This document shows positions 48,420 through 57,509 of a DNA stretch of 64,000 nucleotides, in pieces. Made by a program: the position numbers and the translations under genes. Origin of the DNA: Pseudomonas putida. GTDB lineage: Bacteria; Pseudomonadota; Gammaproteobacteria; Pseudomonadales; Pseudomonadaceae. Numbering within the stretch: position 1 is the stretch's first letter; each line of letters opens with the position of its first letter. Location of the stretch: positions 1,674,001 through 1,738,000 of the forward strand of contig NZ_MINI01000038.1 of NCBI RefSeq assembly GCF_002906855.1, read 5' to 3'. The notes under the pieces were generated by a model. It was not told the DNA's origin and ran no database searches. It saw nothing but the letters and a program-made list of their open reading frames with translations.

Positions 48420-50210
48420 ATGAGTTCACTATCCGAAAATAACCTGCAGTCCGCCCTTAAAGCCTGTAAAAGCAGCTTCCTTTCGGTCGGTTTCTTCAGC
48501 TTCTTCGTTAATGCCCTGATGCTGGTGCCCACCTTCTTCATGATTCAGGTGTCGGGCCGTGTCGTCCCTTCCAGCAGCACATCCACCTTGCTGATGCTCA
48601 CACTTATCCTGACGGTACTGGTGGTGACCATGGGGGCGTTGGAATGGGTGCGTTCGCGCATCATGGTGCGCATCAGCAACCGGCTTGATGTGATGCTCAG
48701 CCGTGATGTCTACCGGGCCAGCTTCAAGCGTGCGCTCAATAGCGGTGGTGCCGATGCCACGGCGCAATCGCTCAACGACCTGACCTCGATGCGACAGTTT
48801 TTCACTGGTCCAGGGCTTTTTGCCTTCTTCGACGCACCTTGGTTCCCCATCTATACCGCCGTGATGTTCCTGTTCCACCCATGGTTCGGCTGGATGACAG
48901 TGGCGTGCGGCGTTGTGCTCGCGGTGCTGGCTGTGGTCAATCATCGGGTGACGGGCAAGGCGTTGGCGACCGCGAACAAAGAGAACGTTGCCTCCAACAT
49001 GATCACCACCAAGACACTGCGCAATGCCGAAGTGATCGAGTCGATGGGCATGCTGGAAACGTTGATGAATCGTTGGGCCAAGCGCCAGCGCAACATCATG
49101 TTGCTGCAGTCCGAGGCGAGCGATAAGGGCGGGATCGTCAGCTCTGCCTCAAAAACGTTCCGCATCTTGTCGCAGTCATTCATGCTGGCCATTGGTGCTT
49201 ACCTGGTAGTCACTCACGAAATCAACCCTGGGCTGCTGATGGCCGGTTCGCTGCTGTTGGGGCGAGCGCTCTCACCGATAGACCAGATAATCTCCAGCTG
49301 GAAGGGCTTCGTTTCCGCGAAGGTCCAGTACGATCGCCTGAACAAAGTCATGGACGACCTGAAAAAAGAGCCCGAGCGCATGCCATTGCCCGCGCCGGAA
49401 GGTCACATTCAGGTGGAAAACCTGATCCTCGCGCCGCCCGGCGCAAAAGCTCCAGTCCTGCGCAGCATCAGTTTTGTCGCCCCTGCCGGTTCCATCGTTG
49501 GTATCGTTGGGCCAAGCGCCGCCGGCAAGTCCACCCTGGTGCGCGGCCTTATGGGCATCTGGCCGCCTCAGCACGGCGTAGTCCGCCTCGACGGCGCCGA
49601 TATCGCCAGTTGGGACAAGCAAGCCCTCGGCCCACATGTTGGCTACCTGCCACAGGACATCGAACTGTTCGAAGGCAGCATCAGCGAAAACATCGCCCGC
49701 TTCGACAAGGTCGACCCGGAAAAAGTCGTGGAGGCCGCGCAAATGGCCGGCGTGCACGAAATGATCCTGATGCTCCCCGACGGCTACGACACGGTCATCG
49801 GCAGTGACGGCATCAACCTCTCCGGCGGGCAGCGCCAGCGCATCGGCCTGGCCCGCGCGCTCTACGGCAACCCGCGGCTGATCGTGCTCGACGAGCCCAA
49901 CTCCAACCTCGACGACATCGGCGAGCGTGCGCTGGGCGTGGCCCTGCAGAAGCTCAAGGAAACCGGCGCCACGGTGTTCATCGTGTCGCACCGGCCGAAC
50001 ATTCTCACGCGCCTCGACCGTATCCTGGTCATGGCCGGCGGCACCATCTCGTTGTACGGCGAGCGCGACCGCGTCATCGCCGAGCTTGCGGCGCAACAGG
50101 CCAAGGCCCAGCAGCGCGTTGCCCAACCCGCCGCACCCGCCGCACCTCACCCGGTTCCCCCAGCGGCCGCCGCCGCTGCGCCAGCGGTCACCAGCAGCAC
50201 TGGCGCGTAA
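48420..50210 (+). CDS. type I secretion system ATPase/permease (PrtD-like)
   Basis: The protein (596 residues from the ATG at 48420) has an N-terminal exporter membrane domain with about five or six helices, starting near LSVGFFSFFVNALMLVPTFF. A nucleotide-binding domain follows with Walker A GPSAAGKST, Q-loop LPQDIELFEG, signature LSGGQRQRIGLARAL and Walker B LIVLDEPNSNLDD. There is no N-terminal C39-like domain, which puts it near the PrtD/AprD group. An upstream in-frame ATG at 48411 is possible; neither has a strong ribosome-binding site. The C-terminus has an Ala/Pro-rich tail. It should power export of the RTX/DUF4214 protein. Confidence 0.93.
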   Translation: MSSLSENNLQSALKACKSSFLSVGFFSFFVNALMLVPTFFMIQVSGRVVPSSSTSTLLMLTLILTVLVVTMGALEWVRSRIMVRISNRLDVMLSRDVYRASFKRALNSGGADATAQSLNDLTSMRQFFTGPGLFAFFDAPWFPIYTAVMFLFHPWFGWMTVACGVVLAVLAVVNHRVTGKALATANKENVASNMITTKTLRNAEVIESMGMLETLMNRWAKRQRNIMLLQSEASDKGGIVSSASKTFRILSQSFMLAIGAYLVVTHEINPGLLMAGSLLLGRALSPIDQIISSWKGFVSAKVQYDRLNKVMDDLKKEPERMPLPAPEGHIQVENLILAPPGAKAPVLRSISFVAPAGSIVGIVGPSAAGKSTLVRGLMGIWPPQHGVVRLDGADIASWDKQALGPHVGYLPQDIELFEGSISENIARFDKVDPEKVVEAAQMAGVHEMILMLPDGYDTVIGSDGINLSGGQRQRIGLARALYGNPRLIVLDEPNSNLDDIGERALGVALQKLKETGATVFIVSHRPNILTRLDRILVMAGGTISLYGERDRVIAELAAQQAKAQQRVAQPAAPAAPHPVPPAAAAAAPAVTSSTGA

Positions 50211-50222
50211 AAGGATTTTCAG

Positions 50223-51548
50223 ATGAGCAGTAAAGCGATCACCACGTTCGACCACAATTTCGACGACATGCCCACCTCCGACCGCGGCATTCGCCGCATC
50301 GGCCTGACCATCGTCTTTGTCACCTTCGGCATTTTCGGCACCTGGGCGGCCTTCGCGCCGCTCAGCAACGCTGTGCATGGCTCCGGTACGGTCACTGTGC
50401 AGAACTACCGCAAGACCGTTCAGCACCTGGAAGGCGGCATCGTCAAAGAGCTGCATGCCCGCGACGGCGACCTGGTGAAAAAGGGCGACCCGTTGATTGT
50501 GCTGGACGAAAGCCAGCTGAGTTCCGAATACGAATCCACCCGCAACCAGCTGATCGTCGCTCGCTATAAAGAAGCGCGCCTGCGCGCCGAGCGCGATGGC
50601 CTGCCGGCGATTCCCGGCGTGACCATGGAGGGCACCGATTCGGACCGCGCCAACGAGGCGTTGGTCGGTGAACAGCAAGTGTTCAAGGCCCGACGTGACT
50701 CCTTGCAGGGCGAGATTTCGGTCAACCGCGAACGTATCGAGCAGATGAAGCAACAGATCGCCGGCCTCAACGACATGATCCGCACCAAGACTGGCCTGGA
50801 GAAATCCTACAGTGGTGAGATCAAGCAACTGAAGGAACTGCTCGCCGAAGGTTTCGTCGACAACCAGCGCCTGCTCGAACAGGAGCGCAAGCTGGACATG
50901 CTCAAGACCGAAGTCGCCGACCATGAGTCGAGCATCACCAAGACCAAACTGCAGATCGGCGAGACAGAGCTGCAGATCGTGCAGTTGAAAAAGAAGTTCG
51001 ACGCCGATGTGGCCAACGAACTGGCAGATACCCAGGCCAAGGTATTCGACCTGCAGGAAAAGGAAGCAGCCCTGCGTGACCGCCTGTCGCGAGTAGTAAT
51101 CCGTGCGCCTGAAAGCGGCATGGTGCTGGACATGAAAGTGCACACCATCGGTGGTGTAGTGAGTGCGGCTACTCCCTTGCTGGACATCGTGCCGGCCTCC
51201 TCGGAGTTGGTGATCGAAGCCAAGGTGGCGACCAAGGACATCGACCGCCTGGAACTGGGCAAGACGGCAGACATCCGTTTCAGCGCCTTTAACCAAGCTA
51301 CCACGCCGGTCATCGAAGGCACCTTGACCCGCATCTCGGCCGACAGCCTGACCGAAGAGCGTACCGGCGATCAGTATTACCTCGTGCGCGTCAACGTCAC
51401 CGAAGACGGCATGAAAAAGCTCGGCAACCGCAAGCTGCAACCCGGCATGCCGGCTGAAGTCCTCATCAACGCAGGCGACCGCACCATGCTGCAGTACCTG
51501 CTGAAACCGGCGCGCAACATGTTTGCCGAATCGCTGATCGAGGAATGA
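50223..51548 (+). CDS. type I secretion periplasmic adaptor (HlyD/PrtE family)
   Basis: The 441-residue protein has one N-terminal transmembrane helix (about 22-45, IGLTIVFVTFGIFGTWAAFA), a lipoyl/barrel-sandwich half GGIVKELHARDGDLVKKGD and a long coiled-coil hairpin (about 100-280). The second barrel half is VIRAPESGMVLDMKVHTIGG and the C-terminal beta-barrel follows with the HlyD-type LEPGMPAEV-like LQPGMPAEVLI. It links the ABC transporter to the outer-membrane channel. It starts 12 bases after the ATPase gene with an AAGGA site. Confidence 0.94.
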   Translation: MSSKAITTFDHNFDDMPTSDRGIRRIGLTIVFVTFGIFGTWAAFAPLSNAVHGSGTVTVQNYRKTVQHLEGGIVKELHARDGDLVKKGDPLIVLDESQLSSEYESTRNQLIVARYKEARLRAERDGLPAIPGVTMEGTDSDRANEALVGEQQVFKARRDSLQGEISVNRERIEQMKQQIAGLNDMIRTKTGLEKSYSGEIKQLKELLAEGFVDNQRLLEQERKLDMLKTEVADHESSITKTKLQIGETELQIVQLKKKFDADVANELADTQAKVFDLQEKEAALRDRLSRVVIRAPESGMVLDMKVHTIGGVVSAATPLLDIVPASSELVIEAKVATKDIDRLELGKTADIRFSAFNQATTPVIEGTLTRISADSLTEERTGDQYYLVRVNVTEDGMKKLGNRKLQPGMPAEVLINAGDRTMLQYLLKPARNMFAESLIEE

Positions 51549-52945
51549 TTGTGCTGCGTTTGCTACCCGGTGTACTGATGTGCGTGGCCGCCTGGCAGGC
51601 GGTGGCTGTTGAAAACCAAGGCCCGAAGGGCGTTTCGGCGTCGACCTACGCGCTGGACCTGGCGGGCTTGTATCGCGAAGCCCGGCTTGAAGACCCGCGT
51701 GTGCTGATTGGCTATGCCCGTGCGCGTTCCGCTGCCGAGAAGCAGCGAGAGGCTTTTGGCCAGTTGCTGCCTCAGGTGTCGGCCAACGCCAACTCCAGCC
51801 GCGTGTTGCGCAAGAACGAGCTTACGCGCGACATATACAACAACGAGAGCTACTCGCTCAGCCTTACCCAGTACCTGTACAACAAGCCGGCCTGGGAGCG
51901 TTACCAGAAGTCCAAGAGCGTCAAGGCGCAGCAGAGCCAGCAAGCCGAAGACACCCTGGCCGAGGCCACCGTCGATCTTGCCAAGCGCTATTTCGTTGCC
52001 CTGGCGGCGGACGATGAGCTGGCGCTGGTGCAGGCCGAGCGCCGCGCCACGCAGAAAAACCTCGACCGCGTCAGCATGATGTTCGACCGGCAGATGGCCA
52101 AGATCACCGACAAGCTCGACATGCAGGCTCGGGTGGATGCCCTGGCGGCGCAAGAGGTGGATGCGCGCAACCAGGTGCAGGTAAGCCGTGAGGCCCTGGC
52201 CGAAATCGTCGGCCGGCCAGTGACCGAGCCGCTGAGTCGGGTGCGCAACGATGTGGCCTTGCAGGCACCGACCCGGCCGTTGCAAAGCTGGATCACCCAG
52301 GCAGTGGAGACCAACCCGATGCTCAAGGCGTCCCAGAGCGGCGCCGAGGCGGCGAACGCGGCGGTGCGCGAGGGCAAGGGCGAGCATTACCCGCAACTGG
52401 GCCTGAGCCTGAGCGCCCAGCAGAGCGACCAGGGTTATGACAACACCCAGGCGCCGCGCAGCGATAGCTATGTGGCCTCGCTGGGGGTGAAGATCCCGAT
52501 CTACAGCGGTGGTTCCACTTCGGCCCGGGTGCGCAGTTTGTATGACGACCAGCTGGCGGCCGAGGAGCAGGCCGAGGGCATTCGTCGGCAGGTGGTGAAG
52601 GAAACCACCACGGCTTATCTGACCGCCCAGTCCAGCGTCGAGAAGATCCGCGCCAACCGCAATGCCTTGTCGTCGGCCCAGAAGTCGAGCGTGGCGGCGC
52701 AGAAGGCCTTCACTTTCGGCGTAGTCAACGCGGTGGATGTGCTGACGGCGGTGCAGAACGAGTTCAAGGCTCGTCGTGATCTGCTGAAGTCACAGTACGA
52801 CTTCATCACCAATCTGTTCCTGCTTAACCGCTGGGCGGGGGAGTTGAATCAGGACAGTGTCGATCACGTCAATGTATGGCTGAGCCCAGTGCCGGAGACC
52901 AGTCTTCCAGGTGGTGATGTGGCATTGCTGGACGTAGGGCGCTGA
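51545..52945 (+). CDS. type I secretion outer-membrane channel (TolC/PrtF family)
   Basis: The 466-residue protein has a signal peptide (MIVLRLLPGVLMCVAAWQAV), then two internally repeated TolC-type halves. The first includes ALDLAGLYREARLEDPRVLI and a QLLPQVSANANSSRV strand; the second includes AAVREGKGEHYPQLGLSLSA and LGVKIPIYSGGSTSARV. It forms the channel-tunnel for the adjacent ABC and HlyD proteins. The start overlaps the upstream stop by 4 bases. The three genes form one operon. Confidence 0.93.
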   Translation: MIVLRLLPGVLMCVAAWQAVAVENQGPKGVSASTYALDLAGLYREARLEDPRVLIGYARARSAAEKQREAFGQLLPQVSANANSSRVLRKNELTRDIYNNESYSLSLTQYLYNKPAWERYQKSKSVKAQQSQQAEDTLAEATVDLAKRYFVALAADDELALVQAERRATQKNLDRVSMMFDRQMAKITDKLDMQARVDALAAQEVDARNQVQVSREALAEIVGRPVTEPLSRVRNDVALQAPTRPLQSWITQAVETNPMLKASQSGAEAANAAVREGKGEHYPQLGLSLSAQQSDQGYDNTQAPRSDSYVASLGVKIPIYSGGSTSARVRSLYDDQLAAEEQAEGIRRQVVKETTTAYLTAQSSVEKIRANRNALSSAQKSSVAAQKAFTFGVVNAVDVLTAVQNEFKARRDLLKSQYDFITNLFLLNRWAGELNQDSVDHVNVWLSPVPETSLPGGDVALLDVGR

Positions 52946-53289
52946 TTGGGTTTGCCGTGGGGGTGCGGCGTTTGTGAGATCGAGCGCCGCCCCAATCCCA
53001 TCCAGCATTTCCGAAATTTCCTACGATCATTTCGCTGGAAACGCCCGCTTCTGGAATTTATCGTACGCCCCTTGTCGATTGGCGTCCGGTTGCTGCTGAA
53101 AAACCTCGCTTATACCCTGCACAGGTGGCATTTTTACCTGCTGGCGCGCGGCCGCTTTTTCCGAGTCGAGTACGCTGCCCAACAGATGTATACTCCGTCA
53201 TCGAACCTTAACGCGCGAGGCAGGAATCGCCCGCGCCGGTCTGACATTCACACATGCCCGCACGGCACTATCGGAGTTGGTTAAGTCGC
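52946..53289. promoter_or_regulatory. intergenic region upstream of gmd
   Basis: This 344-base gap has no credible gene and should hold the gmd promoter. A TATACT box near 53190 could be a -10 element but no good -35 accompanies it. A 17-base fragment identical to the end of the REPIN-like repeat lies at 52976-52992. The rest shows nothing recognisable. Confidence 0.4.
52976..52992. repeat. solo fragment of the REPIN-like repeat
   Basis: TGAGATCGAGCGCCGCC matches the outer end of the 223-bp repeat, including the two bases before copy 1. The rest of the arm is missing, so it looks like a deletion remnant of a former copy near the right border of the type I secretion module. Confidence 0.55.
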
Positions 53290-54321
53290 ATGAAAGCAAT
53301 CGTCACTGGGATCACTGGTCAAGACGGCGCCTACCTGGCGGAACTGCTGCTGGAGAAGGGCTACACCGTCTACGGCACCTACCGGCGCACCAGCTCGGTC
53401 AATTTCTGGCGCATCGAGGAGTTGGGCATCCACACCAACCCTAACCTGCACCTGGTCGAGTACGACCTCACCGACCTGTCGGCCAGCATCCGTCTGCTGC
53501 AGACCACCGAAGCCACCGAGGTCTACAACCTCGCGGCGCAGAGCTTCGTGGGTGTTTCCTTCGAACAGCCGGTAACCACCGCTGAAATCACCGGCCTGGG
53601 CGCGGTGAACCTGCTCGAAGCCATCCGCATCGTCAACCCGAAGGTACGCTTCTACCAGGCCTCCACCTCGGAAATGTTCGGCAAGGTCCAGGCTATCCCG
53701 CAGGTCGAGGATACCCCGTTCTACCCGCGCAGCCCGTACGGTGTGGCCAAGCTGTACGCGCACTGGATGACCATCAACTACCGCGAGTCGTACGGCATCT
53801 TCGCTACCAGCGGCATCCTGTTCAACCACGAGTCGCCGCTGCGTGGCCGTGAGTTCGTGACCCGCAAGATCACCGACTCGGTGGCCAAGATCAAACTGGG
53901 CCTGCTCGACAAGCTCGAGCTGGGCAACCTCGACGCCAAGCGCGACTGGGGCTTCGCCAAGGAATACGTCGAAGGCATGTGGCGCATGCTGCAGGCTGAC
54001 GTGCCAGACACCTTCGTGCTCGCCACCAACCGCACCGAAACCGTGCGTGACTTCGTCTCGATGGCCTTCAAGGCTGCCGGCATCGAAATTAAGTGGAGCG
54101 GCAAGGACGAAGCCGAGCAGGGCACCTGCGCCGCCACTGGCAAGGTGCTGGTCGTGATCAACCCGAAATTCTACCGCCCTGCGGAAGTCGAGCTGCTGAT
54201 CGGCAACCCGGTCAAGGCCAAGGAAGTACTGGGTTGGGAACCGAAAACCAGCCTCGAAGAGCTGTGCCGCATGATGGTCGAAGCTGACCTGCGTCGTAAC
54301 GAAAAAGGGTTCTCGTTCTGA
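53290..54321 (+). CDS. gmd: GDP-mannose 4,6-dehydratase
   Basis: The 343-residue enzyme starts MKAIVTGITGQDGAYLAELL at 53290 and has YRRTSSVNFWRIEELG, NLAAQSFVGVSFEQP, the active-site YQASTSEMFGKVQ (Thr, Glu), YGVAKLYAHWMTINYRE (YxxxK) and FNHESPLRGREFVTRKI. It converts GDP-mannose to GDP-4-keto-6-deoxymannose. The frame is open to 53254, but homology and the usual length support 53290. It overlaps rmd by 1 base (TGATG) and is the first gene of the right-hand O-polysaccharide operon. Confidence 0.97.
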   Translation: MKAIVTGITGQDGAYLAELLLEKGYTVYGTYRRTSSVNFWRIEELGIHTNPNLHLVEYDLTDLSASIRLLQTTEATEVYNLAAQSFVGVSFEQPVTTAEITGLGAVNLLEAIRIVNPKVRFYQASTSEMFGKVQAIPQVEDTPFYPRSPYGVAKLYAHWMTINYRESYGIFATSGILFNHESPLRGREFVTRKITDSVAKIKLGLLDKLELGNLDAKRDWGFAKEYVEGMWRMLQADVPDTFVLATNRTETVRDFVSMAFKAAGIEIKWSGKDEAEQGTCAATGKVLVVINPKFYRPAEVELLIGNPVKAKEVLGWEPKTSLEELCRMMVEADLRRNEKGFSF

Positions 54322-55217
54322 TGCAAATGGCCAGCAAACGCGCGCTTATCACAGGGATTCAGGGCTTCACCGGTCGCTATATGGCAGCCGAACTGCGAGC
54401 CCGTGGTTATGAAGTCATAGGGACGGGCAGCCAGCCGTTGCAGGCACCTGATTATCATCAGGTCGACCTGACTGACGGCCCTGGCCTGCGCGCATTGCTG
54501 GCCGAACTGCAGCCGGATGTCGTTGTGCATCTGGCTGCCATCGCCTTTGTCGGTCACGGTGCAGCCGACGCGTTCTACCAGGTCAACCTGGTGGGTACAC
54601 GCAACCTGCTCGAAGCCATCGCGGCCTGCGGCAAAACACCGGATTGCGTGTTGATTGCCAGCAGCGCCAACGTTTATGGCAATGTTTCCGAAGGGATGCT
54701 CGATGAGCAGACCTTGCCGGCGCCAGCCAACGATTACGCGGTCAGCAAGCTGGCCATGGAATACATGGCCCGCCTGTGGTTCGATCGCTTGCCGATCGTC
54801 ATCACGCGCCCCTTCAACTACACCGGTGTCGGGCAGGCGGAAAACTTCCTGCTGCCCAAGATCGTCTCGCACTTCAAGCGCAAGGCGGCCACCATTGAAC
54901 TCGGTAACCTCGACGTCTGGCGCGATTTCAGCGACGTGCGGGCAGTGGTGCAGGCCTACCGTGGCCTGATCGAAGCGCGCCCGGTGGGGCAGACGGTGAA
55001 CGTCAGCTCCGGGCAAACCCACTCGCTGCGCGAAGTGATCGCCAAATGCTCGGCCATCACCGGCCATCAGATCGAGGTGCAGGTCAACCCGGCGTTCGTT
55101 CGGGCCAACGAGGTCAAGACCCTCTGCGGCGACAACAGCCGCCTGCGCGCCCTGGTTCCGGGCTGGCAAACCCCGTCGCTGGATGAAACCCTGGGTTGGA
55201 TGCTTGCGGGTAAATGA
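54321..55217 (+). CDS. rmd: GDP-6-deoxy-D-mannose reductase
   Basis: The 298-residue SDR begins with KRALITGIQGFTGRYMAAEL and has HLAAIAFVGHGAADAFYQVN, the active-site SSANVYGNVSE, the YAVSKLAMEYMARL YxxxK motif and TRPFNYTGVGQAENFLLPKI, typical of Rmd. It reduces GDP-4-keto-6-deoxymannose to GDP-D-rhamnose, the A-band sugar in P. aeruginosa. Overlap with gmd (TGATG) and with the following GT4 gene (ATGA) shows tight coupling. A GDP-fucose synthase is less likely because the GMER-type epimerase features are absent. Confidence 0.93.
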   Translation: MQMASKRALITGIQGFTGRYMAAELRARGYEVIGTGSQPLQAPDYHQVDLTDGPGLRALLAELQPDVVVHLAAIAFVGHGAADAFYQVNLVGTRNLLEAIAACGKTPDCVLIASSANVYGNVSEGMLDEQTLPAPANDYAVSKLAMEYMARLWFDRLPIVITRPFNYTGVGQAENFLLPKIVSHFKRKAATIELGNLDVWRDFSDVRAVVQAYRGLIEARPVGQTVNVSSGQTHSLREVIAKCSAITGHQIEVQVNPAFVRANEVKTLCGDNSRLRALVPGWQTPSLDETLGWMLAGK

Positions 55218-56359
55218 AGCTCATCCTTTCCGTCGAGCCGGTCCGCTTCCCGCTGACCGGCATCGGGCGCTACACCTACGAGTTGGCCACCCGGCTGCAA
55301 AGCAGTAGCGAAATCACCGACCTGCAGTTCTTTGCCGGGCGGCGGTTCTTGCCGGCCTTGCCGAGCGCGGCCGAGCAATCCGACGCGGTGCATGGCCTGA
55401 AGCGCCTTGTGCAGAAGAACGCACTGGCCGTCGAGGCCTACCGGCGGCTGATGCCGTACCTGCGCAAGCGCGCGCTGAAGGGGCATGAGGATCATCTCTA
55501 CCACAGCCCCAATTACTACTTGCCGCCGTTTGCCGGGCGCAGTGTGGCAACGTTCCACGACCTGTCGCCGTTTACCTGGGCGCATTGTCATGCACCGCAA
55601 ATCGCGCGCTACCTGCAGAAAGAGTTGAAGCTCACGCTCGAACGTGCCGACGCGCTGATCACCGATTCGCACTACACGCGTCAGGAGCTGGCCGATTATT
55701 TCGCCTGGCCCATCGAGCGCATCCACGCAGTGCCACTGGCCAGTTCGCCCGAGTTCTACCCTCGCAGCGGCGATGCCCTGCGCGAAACGCTGGCCCGCCA
55801 TGGCCTGGAGGCGGGCGGCTACAGCCTGTTTGTCGGTACCATCGAGCCGCGCAAGAACCTCGAAACCCTGCTGGACGCCTACGGTAAGCTGCCGCTGGCG
55901 CTGCGCCAGCGCTGGCCGTTGGTCCTCACCGGCTACCATGGTTGGCGCAGCGAGGCCATCCACCAGCGTATCGCCCAAGCGCAGCAACAGGGCTGGGCTC
56001 GCTATCTGGGTTTCGCGGCCAGTGAAGACCTGCCACTGCTGTATGCCGGAGCGCGGCTTTTCACCTTCCCCTCGCACTACGAAGGCTTCGGCTTGCCAGT
56101 GCTCGAAGCGATGAGCTCGGGCGTGCCGGTGGTGTGCTCCAACAGCTCGTCGTTGCCAGAAGTGGCAGGGCAGGCCGCGCTCATGTGCGCGCCGGATGAC
56201 GTGGAGGGCCTTAGCGCCCTGTTACGCCAGGGGCTGGAGGACGAAAGCTGGCGCCTGTCGGCGGTGGAGCAGGGCTTGCGCCATGCAGCCGGCTTCTCCT
56301 GGGAGTGTTGTGCTCAGGCCACCATCGAGGTTTACCGGAAGGTCAGTGAGGGACGATGA
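55214..56359 (+). CDS. GT4 glycosyltransferase (probable D-rhamnosyl or mannosyl transferase)
   Basis: The 381-residue GT-B enzyme starts MKLILSVEPVRFPLTGIGRY, has YHSPNYYLPPFAGRSVATFH and FVGTIEPRKNLETLLDAY in the donor domain, and the EX7E motif in HYEGFGLPVLEAMSSG with SNSSSLPEVAGQA after it. It belongs to the same group as WbpY/WbpZ or WbdB/WbdC of homopolymeric O-antigens. With GDP-D-rhamnose made by the two preceding genes, a rhamnosyltransferase role is likely but unproven. Confidence 0.87.
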   Translation: MKLILSVEPVRFPLTGIGRYTYELATRLQSSSEITDLQFFAGRRFLPALPSAAEQSDAVHGLKRLVQKNALAVEAYRRLMPYLRKRALKGHEDHLYHSPNYYLPPFAGRSVATFHDLSPFTWAHCHAPQIARYLQKELKLTLERADALITDSHYTRQELADYFAWPIERIHAVPLASSPEFYPRSGDALRETLARHGLEAGGYSLFVGTIEPRKNLETLLDAYGKLPLALRQRWPLVLTGYHGWRSEAIHQRIAQAQQQGWARYLGFAASEDLPLLYAGARLFTFPSHYEGFGLPVLEAMSSGVPVVCSNSSSLPEVAGQAALMCAPDDVEGLSALLRQGLEDESWRLSAVEQGLRHAAGFSWECCAQATIEVYRKVSEGR

Positions 56360-57465
56360 TCAAGGTACTGCACTTTTTCAAAACCTATTATCCCGATTCC
56401 ATGGGGGGTATCGAACAGGTCATCTTCCAGATCGCCGAAGGCACCCGCGCCCAAGGCATCGATTCCGAGGTGCTCTACCTCAGCGACCGCGGTGCAGCTC
56501 GCAATGAGCGGGTCGCCAACCACCTGACTCACCGTTCCAAGCTCGATCTGCACCTGGCTTCGACGGGGTTTTCCTTGTCGGCGCTGAAAGACTTTGCCGA
56601 ACTGGCGCGTCAAGCTGACGTCGTGCATTACCACTTCCCCTGGCCGTACATGGACTTGGTGCATTTCCTGGCGCGACTGAACAAGCCGACGGTGGTCAGT
56701 TACCACTCGGACATTGTCAAGCAGAAGTGGTTACTGAAACTCTATCAGCCGCTGATGCATCGGTTTTTCTCCAGCGTTGACCGGGTGGTGGCGTCTTCGC
56801 CCAACTACGCGGCGCACAGCCCGGTGCTGACGCGTTTCCACGACAAGGTCTCGATCATCCCCTACGGGCTGGACCGGGCCACGTACCCGCAGGCTTCGGT
56901 CAGCAAGCTGGCCTATTGGCGCGAGCGGCTGGGGGAGCGCTTCTTCCTGTTCGTCGGCGCGCTACGCTACTACAAGGGCCTGGACTACTTGCTACAGGCC
57001 GCCAAGATCAACGGCTTGCCGGTGGTGATCATGGGCGGTGGCTTCCTTGAGGGTGAGCTGAAGCAGCAAGCCGCTGTTCTGGGGCTGGGCAATGTGCACT
57101 TCCTCGGTGGTCTGGCTGATGAAGACAAGGCGGCATTGCTTGAGCTCTGTTATGGCTTCGTGTTCCCCTCGCACCTGCGTTCCGAGTCGTTCGGCATTTC
57201 GTTACTGGAAGCAGCGATGTTCGGCAAGCCGCTGATCTCCTGCGAGATGGGCTCGGGCACCACGTACATCAACCTGGCCGAGCAGACCGGGCTGGTGGTA
57301 CCGCCGCGTGACGCTCCGGCGCTGGCCCACGCCATGCAACGCCTCTGGGATGACCCCCCCATGGCCCAGGCCATGGGGGCCAAGGCCCTGGAACGTTACG
57401 AAGCAGTTTTCACCGCGCCGGCCATGGCGGCGGCCTATGCCGACCTGTACCGTAGCTTGCTGTAG
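56356..57465 (+). CDS. GT4 glycosyltransferase
   Basis: The 369-residue GT-B enzyme starts MIKVLHFFKTYYPDSMGGIE, a glycine-rich acceptor-side loop, and has VVASSPNYAAHSPVL, FVGALRYYKGLDYLLQAA and the EX7E pattern in RSESFGISLLEAAMFGKP. It resembles WbpZ-like transferases that add the first mannose or rhamnose residues. It overlaps its upstream neighbour by 4 bases. Confidence 0.87.
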   Translation: MIKVLHFFKTYYPDSMGGIEQVIFQIAEGTRAQGIDSEVLYLSDRGAARNERVANHLTHRSKLDLHLASTGFSLSALKDFAELARQADVVHYHFPWPYMDLVHFLARLNKPTVVSYHSDIVKQKWLLKLYQPLMHRFFSSVDRVVASSPNYAAHSPVLTRFHDKVSIIPYGLDRATYPQASVSKLAYWRERLGERFFLFVGALRYYKGLDYLLQAAKINGLPVVIMGGGFLEGELKQQAAVLGLGNVHFLGGLADEDKAALLELCYGFVFPSHLRSESFGISLLEAAMFGKPLISCEMGSGTTYINLAEQTGLVVPPRDAPALAHAMQRLWDDPPMAQAMGAKALERYEAVFTAPAMAAAYADLYRSLL

Positions 57466-57509
57466 TCCCCAAGCATGCCTGCTTCAGCCTTTAGATAAGA
57501 ATAACTTGC

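Noticed and set aside
49272..51440. Open frame of 722 codons on the minus strand across the type I secretion genes
   Set aside because: It lies fully antisense to two well-supported genes, has a composition typical of GC-rich shadow frames and shows no domain.
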